A stretch of 64,000 nt of DNA from Streptomyces sp. NBC_00663 (GTDB lineage: Bacteria; Actinomycetota; Actinomycetes; Streptomycetales; Streptomycetaceae), in NCBI RefSeq assembly GCF_036226885.1, contig NZ_CP109027.1:5394001-5458000 (forward strand), in the 5' to 3' direction. The position numbers and the translations under genes were made by a program. The notes beneath the pieces are model-generated. The model was given only the letters and a program-made list of their open reading frames with translations, made no database searches and was not told the origin of the DNA. Shown here piece after piece: positions 1 through 7,643 of this stretch (positions are counted from its first letter, which is position 1; every line of letters starts with the position of its first letter).

Positions 1-1
1 C

Positions 2-1063
2 TCCGCCAGCCACACCCAGATCCCCTCCTGGGGTGAGGTGAAGCCGGACTGGCGGGCGGAGAGTCTGGGGTGGTCCGACGAGGAGGGGCGGCTGGTGGGG
101 GCGGGGCTGGTGCTGTACCGGCCGGTGCCGAAGCTGCGGAAGTACCTCGCCTATCTGCCCGAGGGGCCGGTCATCGACTGGTACGACGCCGATCTCGGCG
201 AGCGCTGGCTGGAGCCGATGCTCGCCCATCTCAGGCGGCAGGGCGCGTTCTCGGTGAAGATGGGGCCGCCCGTCGTCGTGCGCCGCTGGAGCGCCGACGC
301 CGTGAAGGCCGCGATCGCCGACCCGGCCGCCCGGCGGCTGCGGGACGCCGAGGCGACCTCGTACGAACCCCGTGCCTTCGATGTCGCCGACCGGCTGCGG
401 CGGGCCGGCTGGCAGCAGACGGAACCGGGCGGCGAGGACGGCTTCGCCGCCGGACAGCCCCGGTACGTGTTCCAGGTCCCGTTCGCCGGGCGGTCCCTGG
501 ACGAGATCCACGGCGGTCTCAACCAGCAGTGGCGGCGCAACATCAAGAAAGCAGAGAAGGCGGGCGTGGAGGTCGTCCGGGGCGGCCACGAGGACCTTCC
601 GGCGTTCTACGCCCTCTACACCGAGACCGCCGAACGCGACCGCTTCATCCCGCGCCCGCTCGCCTACTTCCAGCGCATGTGGACCGTACTCAACGCGGAA
701 CACCCCGACCGCATGCGTCTGTACCTCGTCCGCCACGACGGCGACCTCCTCGCCGCGGCCACGATGCTCACCGTCGGGGAGCACGTCTGGTACTCCTACG
801 GCGCCTCCACCGCCCGCAAGCGCGAGGTCCAGCCCAACAACGCCATGCAGTGGCGCATGATGACCGACGCCCACGAGCTTGGCGCCGCCGTCTACGACCT
901 GCGCGGCATCACCGACACCCTGGAGGACTCCAACCACCTCCTCGGCCTGCTCCGGTTCAAGGTCGGCACCGGCGGTCAGGCCATCGAGTACCTGGGGGAG
1001 TGGGACTTCCCGCTCAACCGGCTGCTGCACAAGGCGCTGGACCTGTACATGGCGCGGCGCTAG
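2..1063 (+). CDS. FemX/FemAB-family peptidoglycan bridge aminoacyltransferase (5' truncated)
   Basis: The frame is open from the left edge of the window (first residues SASHTQIPSWGEVK), so the true start lies upstream. 353 residues are visible. The family transfers glycine or another amino acid from aminoacyl-tRNA to the stem peptide of lipid II at the cytoplasmic membrane. Two GNAT-like halves are recognisable. The first contains LAYLPEGPVIDW, and the second follows the conserved basic link QQWRRNIKKAEKAG (visible residues about 173-187). The C-terminal part has YDLRGITDTLEDSNHLLGLLRFK, where the family normally has the G-x-x-x-FK signature. In Streptomyces the cross-bridge is a single glycine, so a FemX-type glycyl transferase fits; the exact substrate is inferred. 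The next gene is on the same strand, with no hairpin between them. Confidence 0.88.
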   Translation, partial: SASHTQIPSWGEVKPDWRAESLGWSDEEGRLVGAGLVLYRPVPKLRKYLAYLPEGPVIDWYDADLGERWLEPMLAHLRRQGAFSVKMGPPVVVRRWSADAVKAAIADPAARRLRDAEATSYEPRAFDVADRLRRAGWQQTEPGGEDGFAAGQPRYVFQVPFAGRSLDEIHGGLNQQWRRNIKKAEKAGVEVVRGGHEDLPAFYALYTETAERDRFIPRPLAYFQRMWTVLNAEHPDRMRLYLVRHDGDLLAAATMLTVGEHVWYSYGASTARKREVQPNNAMQWRMMTDAHELGAAVYDLRGITDTLEDSNHLLGLLRFKVGTGGQAIEYLGEWDFPLNRLLHKALDLYMARR

Positions 1064-1110
1064 CGGGGCTGTCGCGGGTCAGTGGCAAAAGGGGTTCACG
1101 TTACTGACCG

Positions 1111-1135
1111 AGTCCATTACTCTGGACTGGACAGT
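1111..1135 (+). promoter_or_regulatory. Inverted repeats in the DMT transporter promoter
   Basis: AGTCCA (1111-1116) and TGGACT (1123-1128) form a perfect inverted repeat with a six-base spacer. A second small palindrome, ACTG-GA-CAGT (1126-1135), overlaps its right arm. Both lie 45-69 nt upstream of the GTG start of the transporter, where an activator or repressor would bind. The protein that binds is not identifiable from the window. Confidence 0.45.
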
Positions 1136-1179
1136 ACATCCCGATGAACGACCCGTGTGTCGAACCCCTGGAAGGCCCC

Positions 1180-2145
1180 GTGAGCACCCCCAGCACCGCC
1201 GCCTCGCCCTCGGCGACCCCGGCCGCCCAGACCTCCGCCGCCCAGCCGCCGGCAGGCGCGCCGCCGCGCCGGGCCTCCCTCGGCTCCATCGGCATGGTGC
1301 TGTCCGCGGGCGTCTCCGTGCAGTTCGGCGGCGCCCTCGCGGCGAGCCTGATGCCCCGGGCCGGGGCGCTCGGTGTGGTCACGCTGCGGCTGCTGGCGGC
1401 GGCAATCGTGCTGCTGGTGGTGTGCCGGCCGCGGGTGCGCGGACACGGCCGCGCCGACTGGGCCACGGTGATCGTCTTCGGTCTCACGATGGCCGGGATG
1501 AACGGCCTCTTCTACCAGTCCATCGCCCGCATCCCGCTCGGCCCGGCGGTCGCCCTGGAGGTCCTCGGCCCGCTGGCCCTCTCGGTCCTCGCCTCCCGCC
1601 GCGCGATCAACCTGGTCTGGGCCGGGCTCGCCCTCGCCGGCGTCATGCTCCTCAGCGGTGGCGGCTTCGGCAGCCTCGGCGTCGTCGGCGTCCTCTTCGC
1701 CCTGGGCGCGGGCGCCATGTGGGCGGCGTACATCGTCTTCAGCGCCCGTACCGGCCGCCGCTTCCCGCAGGCCGACGGGCTCGCCCTCGCCATGGTGGTC
1801 GCGGCGCTGGTCTTCCTGCCGCTCGGGATCGCCGAGTCCGGCACCAAGCTTCTCGACCCCACGACCCTCGCCCTGGGCTCGGCGGTGGCCGTACTCTCCT
1901 CGGTCCTGCCCTACACCCTCGAACTCAGCGCCCTGCGCCGCCTGCCCGCGTCCACCTTCGCCATCCTCATGAGCCTGGAACCGGCGATCGCCGCCACCGC
2001 CGGCTTCCTCGTCCTCAGCCAGGCCCTCTCCACCACGGAGGCGCTCGCCATCGCCCTGGTCATCGCGGCCAGCATGGGCGTGGTCCTGACACAGACGGGG
2101 CGGGCGAAGCCGACGACACCGGTGGCACTACCGGAGGAGCCCTGA
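1180..2145 (+). CDS. EamA/DMT-superfamily transporter
   Basis: A 321-residue inner-membrane protein with about ten hydrophobic segments arranged as two EamA repeats (roughly residues 35-160 and 175-300), the architecture of RhtA/YedA-like metabolite exporters. An Ala/Pro/Ser-rich cytoplasmic N-terminus of about 35 residues precedes the first membrane segment. I chose GTG 1180 because GGAAGG sits 4 nt upstream. The in-frame ATG at 1144 has no Shine-Dalgarno sequence and lies close to the promoter palindromes. The internal pairs of Pro and Gly in the helices (for example RIPLGPAVALEVLGPL) are typical. Substrate unknown; amino-acid or metabolite export is the usual role. The stop codon is followed within 6 nt by a tandem repeat array. 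Confidence 0.85.
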   Translation: MSTPSTAASPSATPAAQTSAAQPPAGAPPRRASLGSIGMVLSAGVSVQFGGALAASLMPRAGALGVVTLRLLAAAIVLLVVCRPRVRGHGRADWATVIVFGLTMAGMNGLFYQSIARIPLGPAVALEVLGPLALSVLASRRAINLVWAGLALAGVMLLSGGGFGSLGVVGVLFALGAGAMWAAYIVFSARTGRRFPQADGLALAMVVAALVFLPLGIAESGTKLLDPTTLALGSAVAVLSSVLPYTLELSALRRLPASTFAILMSLEPAIAATAGFLVLSQALSTTEALAIALVIAASMGVVLTQTGRAKPTTPVALPEEP

Positions 2146-2150
2146 GCGAC

Positions 2151-2608
2151 TCTGGCCGGTCCGGGCGCCCTGTTCTTCACGGTGCCCAGGGCTCCGGCCG
2201 GTCCGCGCGGCCATGTTCTTGACGCCTCGGGGTCTGGCCGGTCCGCGCCGCCTTGCTTCCGGCACGTCGGGGTCTGGTCGGCCTGTGCCGCCATGTTCTC
2301 GGTGTCTCGGGCTCTGGCAGATCCGCGCTGCCCTGCCGCCGTGCTGCCGGCGTCTCAGGCTCTGGTCGGTCCGTGCCGCCGTGCTCCCGGTGCCTCGGGG
2401 TCTGGTCGGTCCGTGCCGCCGTGCTCCCGGCACGTCGGGGTCTGGTCGGCCTGTGCCGCCATGTTCTCGGTGTCTCGGGCTCTGGCAGATCCGCGCTGCC
2501 CTGCCGCTGTGCTGCCGGCGTCTCAGGCTCTGGTCGGTCCGTGCCGCCGTGCTCCCGGCACGTCGGGCTCCGGTCGCCCCGCGCCCCCTGCCCCTGGCGT
2601 CTCGGGGG
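2151..2608. repeat. Tandem array of eleven 40/48-bp units with a 168-bp higher-order duplication
   Basis: Units begin at 2151 (42 bp), 2193, 2233, 2273, 2313 (48 bp), 2361, 2401, 2441, 2481 (48 bp), 2529 and 2569; those not marked are 40 bp. A unit starts TCTGGTCGGTCCGTGCCGCC and ends with a variable CTCCCGG(CACG/TGTC)TCGGG. Units at 2273, 2313 and 2361 recur 168 bp later at 2441, 2481 and 2529. The first pair is identical, the second differs at one base, and the third differs only near its 3' end. Units of the 2401 type contain CGTGCC and GGCACG, able to form a hairpin with an 11-base loop. The array fills the space between two convergent genes. A 40-bp period does not keep frame, and there are no unique spacers, so it is neither coding nor CRISPR. 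Confidence 0.9.
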
Positions 2609-2612
2609 CTGG

Positions 2613-3380
2613 TCAGCCCGAGGTCGGTGTGCCTTCCGGTAGCTGTGGTGAGCGCACCATGCGGAGGAACGCCTTTACCCCCGCGATGATCTCCTGGTTG
2701 TCGGTGAGGCGGTCCACCGTGGACTCGAACTCCCGGCCCAGCGCGGCGATCCTGCGATCGTTCTCCTCCGCCCGTTCGTACGCGCTCATGGCCAGCGCGT
2801 CCACGGTCCGGCGCAGTTCGGCGAGGGCCCGGTACTGTTCCTCCGCCTTCTCCTCCAGGACCCGCGTCCCGGTCTCGGCGCGGTCCAGGCGGGCGTTCAG
2901 CTCGACCACGTCGTCCCGGGGATACGTGACGTCCTTGAGCAGTGCCCCGAGCCGCCGCCGAAGCTGGCCGAACCAGGCGCCGGCCGGGCGGAAGAACGTA
3001 CTCAGCAGGAAGAACGCGGCGAACCAGTAGCCCGTGAACGCGCCCGTCGCCCAGGTGACCGCGACGACCACCGCCGACGTCACCACATGTCCCGCGACCG
3101 CCGTCCGCAGCATCGCGCGGGCGATCCGCGTGGCCTCGGCGTCCCGGGCCGGGGAGATCTCCAGGCCCTTCTCCCGGCTCACCGCGATCTCCGCGAGGAC
3201 GGCATGCGCCCGGAAGTAGAGGTTCCAGGGCACGGTCAGCAGAAGCAGCAGCCACAGCAGGCTGAGCACCCCGGCCCCGGCTCCGAACACCACCTCCGCC
3301 GGCGCCCCCGCCAGATACGCGACGACCAGCGCGACCCCCGCGGCGACCACGGCCCCGACCCCCGCCAGAAACCTGCCCAT
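2613..3380 (-). CDS. Membrane protein with C-terminal coiled coil, unknown function
   Basis: I do not recognise a named family. The 255-residue product starts MGRFLAG; the ATG at 3380 is preceded by GGAAGG at good spacing, and longer in-frame starts lack one. Two hydrophobic segments near the N-terminus (about residues 4-26 and 29-52) are followed by a basic-acidic linker and a third hydrophobic stretch (about 100-130, VAGHVVTSAVVVAVTWATGA). The C-terminal 110 residues are charged and predicted to be helical, with heptad-like spacing around DDVVELNARLDRAETGTRVL and later AYERAEENDRRIAALGREFE. This suggests a cytoplasmic coiled coil for self-association or partner binding. Its 3' end abuts the tandem array. 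Confidence 0.7.
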   Translation of the reverse strand: MGRFLAGVGAVVAAGVALVVAYLAGAPAEVVFGAGAGVLSLLWLLLLLTVPWNLYFRAHAVLAEIAVSREKGLEISPARDAEATRIARAMLRTAVAGHVVTSAVVVAVTWATGAFTGYWFAAFFLLSTFFRPAGAWFGQLRRRLGALLKDVTYPRDDVVELNARLDRAETGTRVLEEKAEEQYRALAELRRTVDALAMSAYERAEENDRRIAALGREFESTVDRLTDNQEIIAGVKAFLRMVRSPQLPEGTPTSG

Positions 3381-3527
3381 GCCCCACCTTCCAGGTCGGA
3401 TCCCCACCGGTGTCCATGGTTCCCGCACGGCCCCGCGGTGGCATGAGTAGCCGTACTCAGTCGTGCTCGCCCGGCACCTGGTGCCTTCGACACCTCCGAC
3501 GCCTCCGACACCCTCCGAAAAAACAAT

Positions 3528-3541
3528 GCAAGCACGCTTGC
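3528..3541. promoter_or_regulatory. TetR-type palindrome upstream of the carboxylase operon
   Basis: GCAAGC and GCTTGC are separated by AC, giving a 14-bp inverted repeat 32 nt before the first gene of the operon. Partly symmetric ACAA/TTGT flanks extend it. A TetR gene closes the same operon, so autoregulated repression of the operon is the simplest reading (inference). I saw no second copy in the window. Confidence 0.6.
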
Positions 3542-3573
3542 TTGTTTATGGGGCGGCTGTCATCCTCGCTGCC

Positions 3574-4371
3574 ATGGCAGACCCCACGCCCGTCATCGAC
3601 GACCTCTGCGCGGAAAGCGAGGAACTCGACCTGATCGTGGCCGAGTTGAGCAAGGAGCAGTGGTCGTTGCCGACCCCCGCCCCCGGCTGGACCGTCGCCC
3701 ACCAGATCGCCCACCTCGCCTGGACCGACCACTCCTCCCTCCTCGCCGTGACCGATCAGGGCGCCTTCTCCCGCGAGGTCGAGAAGGCGCTGGCCGCACC
3801 CGGCGACTTCGTGGACAACGGTGCCGAGGAGGGGGCGGCAAAGCCTCCGGAGCGGCTGCTCGCGTACTGGCGGGCGGGGCGCGAGGACCTGGCCGACGCT
3901 CTGCGGGGCGCTCCGGACGGCGCCCGTTTCCCCTGGTACGGCCCGCCCATGTCCACCGCCTCCATGGCCACCGCCCGCCTGATGGAGACCTGGGCACATG
4001 GCCTGGACGTGGCGGACGCTCTGGGCGTCACCCGCGCCCCCACCGACCGGCTGCGGCACATCGTCCGACTCGGCGTCCGCACGCGCGACTTCGCCTTCGG
4101 CGTGCACGGGCTGACCCCTCCGTTCGAGGAGTTCCGCGTCGAACTCGTCGCACCCTCCGGTGAGGTGTGGTCCTACGGCCCCGAGGACGCCCCCCAGCGC
4201 GTCACCGGCCCCGCCCTCGACTTCTGCCTCCTGGTCACCCAGCGCGCCCACCGCACCGACCTCGCCCTGACCGCCATGGGCGAGGACGCCGGCCGCTGGC
4301 TCGACATCGCCCAGGCCTTCGCGGGGCCGGCCGGGGACGGGCGCGCGCCCAAGGGGGAGGCCGCCGGATGA
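3574..4371 (+). CDS. TIGR03084-type DinB/mycothiol-dependent metal-binding protein
   Basis: A 265-residue protein of the DinB/mycothiol-dependent maleylpyruvate isomerase fold, as far as I recall the family labelled TIGR03084. The N-terminal helical bundle carries PGWTVAHQIAHLAWTDH (His43 and His47), and the middle part carries ETWAHGLDVADALG. These supply the three-histidine divalent metal site of the fold. The start at ATG 3574 gives the usual N-terminus MADPTPVIDDLCAESEELD; an in-frame upstream start would run through the palindrome. It is first in the operon and overlaps the AtuA-like gene by ATGA, so it probably acts with the pathway enzymes, perhaps as a thiol-dependent hydrolase or isomerase. 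That role is inferred. Confidence 0.85.
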   Translation: MADPTPVIDDLCAESEELDLIVAELSKEQWSLPTPAPGWTVAHQIAHLAWTDHSSLLAVTDQGAFSREVEKALAAPGDFVDNGAEEGAAKPPERLLAYWRAGREDLADALRGAPDGARFPWYGPPMSTASMATARLMETWAHGLDVADALGVTRAPTDRLRHIVRLGVRTRDFAFGVHGLTPPFEEFRVELVAPSGEVWSYGPEDAPQRVTGPALDFCLLVTQRAHRTDLALTAMGEDAGRWLDIAQAFAGPAGDGRAPKGEAAG

Positions 4372-6038
4372 GGACTCTCCGTATCGGCAACGCCTCCGGC
4401 TTCTACGGCGACCGGTTCGACGCCCTGCGCGAGATGCTCACCGGCGGCGAACTCGACGTCCTCACCGGCGACTACCTCGCCGAGCTGACCATGCTCATCC
4501 TGGGCCGCGACCGGCTGAAGGACCCCGGCGCCGGGTACGCCCGCACCTTCCTGCGGCAGTTGGAGGAGTGCCTCGGCATCGCCCAGGAGCGGGGCGTGCG
4601 GATCGTCGCCAACGCCGGCGGCCTCAACCCGGCCGGACTCGCCACCCGGGTACGGGAGTTGGCGGACCGGCTCGGCATCGCCGTCCGCGTCGCCCATGTC
4701 GAGGGCGACGATCTGACCGCCGCCCACCCCGGCAGCCTCGCCGCCCACGCCTACCTCGGCGGCTTCGGCATCGCGGAGTGCCTGCGCGCGGGCGCCGACG
4801 TGGTGGTGACCGGGCGGGTGACGGACGCGGCCCTGGTCACCGGCCCCGCCGCGGCTCACTTCGGCTGGGGGCCGACCGACTACGACCGGCTCGCGGGCGC
4901 GGTCGTCGCCGGCCATGTGCTGGAGTGCGGAACCCAGGCCACCGGCGGCAACTACGCCTTCTTCGCGGACGGCGACGTACGCCGCCCCGGCTTCCCCCTC
5001 GCCGAACTCCACGAGGACGGCACCGCCGTCATCACCAAACACCCCGGCACCGGCGGCTTCGTCGACGTCGGCACGGTCACCGCGCAGCTCCTGTACGAGA
5101 CCCAGGGCGCCCGGTACGCCGGACCCGACGTCACCGCCCGTCTCGACGCCGTCCGCCTCACCCAGGACGGCCCCGACCGCGTCCGCGTCTCCGGCGTCCG
5201 CGGCGAGGCCCCGCCCCCCACCCTCAAGGTCGGCCTCAACAAGCTCGGCGGCTTCCGCAACGAGGTCGTCTTCGTTCTGACCGGCCTCGACATCGAGGCC
5301 AAGGCGGCGCTGGTGCGGGCGCAGATGGAGCCGGTTCTGGGCAAAGTCGCCTCCGCCCGCTGGGAGTTGGCCCGCACCGACCGCGCGGACGCCCCCACCG
5401 AGGAGACCGCCAGCGCCTTGCTGAGGCTGGTCGTCCGGGACCCGGAACAGGACGTGGTGGGGCGGGCGTTGAGCGGGGCCGCCATCGAGCTGGCCCTCGC
5501 CAGCTACCCCGGCTTCCATGTGCTCGCGCCACCTGGGAAGGGCGCGCCTTATGGGGTCTTCGAGGATGTGTACGTCTCCCAGGGCGCCGTCGACCAGGTG
5601 GCCGTCCTCCACGACGGCCGCCGGATCCCGGTGGCGCCGGCCCAGGACACCGCCGTACTCGAGAGTCTGCCGGAGCCACCTCTCCCCGAGCCGTTGCCCG
5701 AGGCTCCGCTGACCAGGGCGCCCCTCGGCCTCGTCGCGGGCGCCCGCAGCGGGGACAAGGGCGGCAACGCCAACGTGGGGGTGTGGGCCCGGACCGACGA
5801 GGCCTGGCGCTGGCTCGCGCACACGCTCACCGTCGACCGCTTCCGCGAACTCCTGCCGGAGGCAGCCGACTTGACGGTCACCCGGCACCCGCTTCCCGCC
5901 CTGCGCGCCCTGAACTTCGTCGTCGAGGGGATCCTCGGCGCCGGTGTCGCCGCCCAGCACCGATTCGACCCGCAGGCCAAGGCGCTCGGCGAATGGCTGC
6001 GCTCCCGCCACATGGACATCCCGGAGGCACTGCTGTGA
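4368..6038 (+). CDS. AtuA-like / DUF1446 acyclic terpene utilisation protein
   Basis: 556 residues. The N-terminal DUF1446 domain (about residues 1-450) starts RIGNASGFYGDRFDAL and contains GGLNPAGLA, VVTGRVTDAALV and ECGTQATGGNYAFF. The C-terminal AtuA-like domain (about 460-556) carries AGARSGDKGGNANVGVWAR. The family is named for the Pseudomonas acyclic terpene utilisation cluster, where it is needed for citronellol growth; its reaction is unknown. ATG 4368 overlaps the preceding stop (ATGA), and its own stop overlaps the GTG of the carboxylase beta gene. Such strict coupling with a biotin carboxylase pair, an acyl-CoA dehydrogenase and a hydratase points to a branched or aromatic acyl-CoA breakdown route. 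Confidence 0.88.
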   Translation: MRTLRIGNASGFYGDRFDALREMLTGGELDVLTGDYLAELTMLILGRDRLKDPGAGYARTFLRQLEECLGIAQERGVRIVANAGGLNPAGLATRVRELADRLGIAVRVAHVEGDDLTAAHPGSLAAHAYLGGFGIAECLRAGADVVVTGRVTDAALVTGPAAAHFGWGPTDYDRLAGAVVAGHVLECGTQATGGNYAFFADGDVRRPGFPLAELHEDGTAVITKHPGTGGFVDVGTVTAQLLYETQGARYAGPDVTARLDAVRLTQDGPDRVRVSGVRGEAPPPTLKVGLNKLGGFRNEVVFVLTGLDIEAKAALVRAQMEPVLGKVASARWELARTDRADAPTEETASALLRLVVRDPEQDVVGRALSGAAIELALASYPGFHVLAPPGKGAPYGVFEDVYVSQGAVDQVAVLHDGRRIPVAPAQDTAVLESLPEPPLPEPLPEAPLTRAPLGLVAGARSGDKGGNANVGVWARTDEAWRWLAHTLTVDRFRELLPEAADLTVTRHPLPALRALNFVVEGILGAGVAAQHRFDPQAKALGEWLRSRHMDIPEALL

Positions 6039-7633
6039 CCGTCCTGTCGTCCGCGCTGGACGTGGAAGGCGCCGACTACCGCGCCCACCGCGAGGCCATG
6101 CTCACCAAGCTGGACGAGCTGACCGCCGAGCACGCGAAGGCGCTCGCGGGCGGCGGCGAGAAGTACGTCCAACGACACCGGGGGCGCGGCAAGTTGCTGG
6201 CGCGCGAGCGCATCGAACTGCTCCTCGACCCGGACACTCCCTTCCTGGAGCTGTCCCCGTTGGCCGCCTGGGGCAGCGACTACTCCGTCGGCGCCTCCCT
6301 CGTGACCGGCATCGGAGTCGTTGAGGGCGTGGAGTGCCTGATCACCGCCAACGACCCGACCGTGCGCGGTGGCGCGAGCAACCCGTGGTCGTTGAAGAAG
6401 GCCCTGCGCGCCAACGACATCGCCCTCGCCAACCGGCTCCCCTGCATCAGCCTGGTGGAGTCAGGAGGCGCCGACCTGCCGTCCCAGAAGGAGATCTTCA
6501 TCCCCGGGGGTGCCATCTTCCGCGACCTGACCCGCCTCTCCGCCGCCGGAATCCCCACGGTCGCCGTCGTCTTCGGCAACTCCACGGCGGGCGGGGCCTA
6601 CATCCCCGGCATGTCCGACCACGTGATCATGGTCAAGGAGCGCGCCAAGGTGTTCCTCGGCGGTCCGCCCCTCGTCAAGATGGCCACCGGCGAGGAGAGC
6701 GACGACGAGTCGCTGGGCGGCGCGGAGATGCACGCGCGCGTGTCCGGGCTCGCCGACTACTTCGCCGTCGACGAGCAGGACGCCCTGCGTCAGGCGCGCC
6801 GCGTGGTGGCCCGCCTCAACCACCGCAAGGCGTACGGTGATCCGCCCCTCGCCGAGCCGCCCAAGTACGCGGCCGACGAACTCCTCGGCATCGTCCCCGG
6901 CGACCTGAAGATCCCCTTCGACCCGCGCGAGGTCATCGCCCGGATCGTCGACGCCTCCGACTTCGACGAGTTCAAACCGCTCTACGGCACCAGCCTCACC
7001 ACCGGCTGGGCGAGCCTGCACGGCTACCCGGTCGGCATCCTCGCCAACGCCCAGGGCGTCCTGTTCAGCGCGGAGTCGCAGAAGGCCGCCCAGTTCATCC
7101 AGCTCGCCAACCAGCGCGACATCCCCCTCCTCTTCCTGCACAACACCACCGGCTACATGGTCGGCAAGGAGTACGAGCAGGGCGGCATCATCAAGCACGG
7201 CGCGATGATGATCAACGCGGTGTCCAACTCGAAGGTCCCGCACCTCTCGGTGCTCATGGGCGCCTCCTACGGCGCCGGGCACTACGGCATGTGCGGCCGC
7301 GCCTACGACCCGCGCTTCCTCTTCGCCTGGCCCAGCGCCAAGTCCGCCGTGATGGGCCCCCAGCAACTGGCGGGCGTGCTCTCGATCGTGGCCCGGCAGT
7401 CGGCGGCGGCGAAGGGCCGGCCCTACGACGACGACGCCGACGCGGCCCTGCGGGCCATGGTGGAGCAGCAGATCGAGTCCGAGTCGCTGCCGATGTTCCT
7501 CTCCGGCCGCCTCTACGACGACGGCGTCATCGACCCGCGCGACACCCGCACGGTCCTCGGTCTGTGTCTGTCGGCCATCCACACGGCGCCGTACGAGGGT
7601 GCGCGCGGCGGCTTCGGCGTCTTCCGGATGTGA
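6035..7633 (+). CDS. Acyl-CoA carboxylase carboxyltransferase (beta) subunit
   Basis: The 532-residue carboxyltransferase transfers CO2 from carboxybiotin to an acyl-CoA. GTG 6035 is chosen because GGAGG lies 7 nt upstream and it overlaps the previous stop. The N-terminal half has RGRGKLLARERIELLLDPD and the first oxyanion segment GNSTAGGAYIPGMSDH. The C-terminal half has GYMVGKEYEQGGIIKHGAM and MGASYGAGHYGMCGRAYDPR, the second CoA/biotin pocket. This layout is closest to methylcrotonyl-/geranyl-CoA carboxylase beta subunits, and the neighbours are consistent with that. The acyl substrate cannot be fixed from sequence alone. The partner alpha subunit starts 10 nt downstream. Confidence 0.93.
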   Translation: MTVLSSALDVEGADYRAHREAMLTKLDELTAEHAKALAGGGEKYVQRHRGRGKLLARERIELLLDPDTPFLELSPLAAWGSDYSVGASLVTGIGVVEGVECLITANDPTVRGGASNPWSLKKALRANDIALANRLPCISLVESGGADLPSQKEIFIPGGAIFRDLTRLSAAGIPTVAVVFGNSTAGGAYIPGMSDHVIMVKERAKVFLGGPPLVKMATGEESDDESLGGAEMHARVSGLADYFAVDEQDALRQARRVVARLNHRKAYGDPPLAEPPKYAADELLGIVPGDLKIPFDPREVIARIVDASDFDEFKPLYGTSLTTGWASLHGYPVGILANAQGVLFSAESQKAAQFIQLANQRDIPLLFLHNTTGYMVGKEYEQGGIIKHGAMMINAVSNSKVPHLSVLMGASYGAGHYGMCGRAYDPRFLFAWPSAKSAVMGPQQLAGVLSIVARQSAAAKGRPYDDDADAALRAMVEQQIESESLPMFLSGRLYDDGVIDPRDTRTVLGLCLSAIHTAPYEGARGGFGVFRM

Positions 7634-7643
7634 GGGATCCCCA

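Noticed and set aside
2151..2608. CRISPR array
   Set aside because: The 40-bp units are contiguous, with no unique spacers between them and no cas genes nearby.
2128..3444. A 438-codon minus-strand frame across the tandem array and the membrane protein gene
   Set aside because: It is out of frame with the clear membrane-protein gene, is almost pure Arg/Gly/Ala, and uses a 40-bp repeat that cannot keep a reading frame in a real protein.
4568..6034. Upstream extension of the carboxylase beta frame inside the AtuA gene
   Set aside because: The extension is low-complexity Arg/Pro sequence; the GTG at 6035 has a proper ribosome site and gives the family N-terminus.
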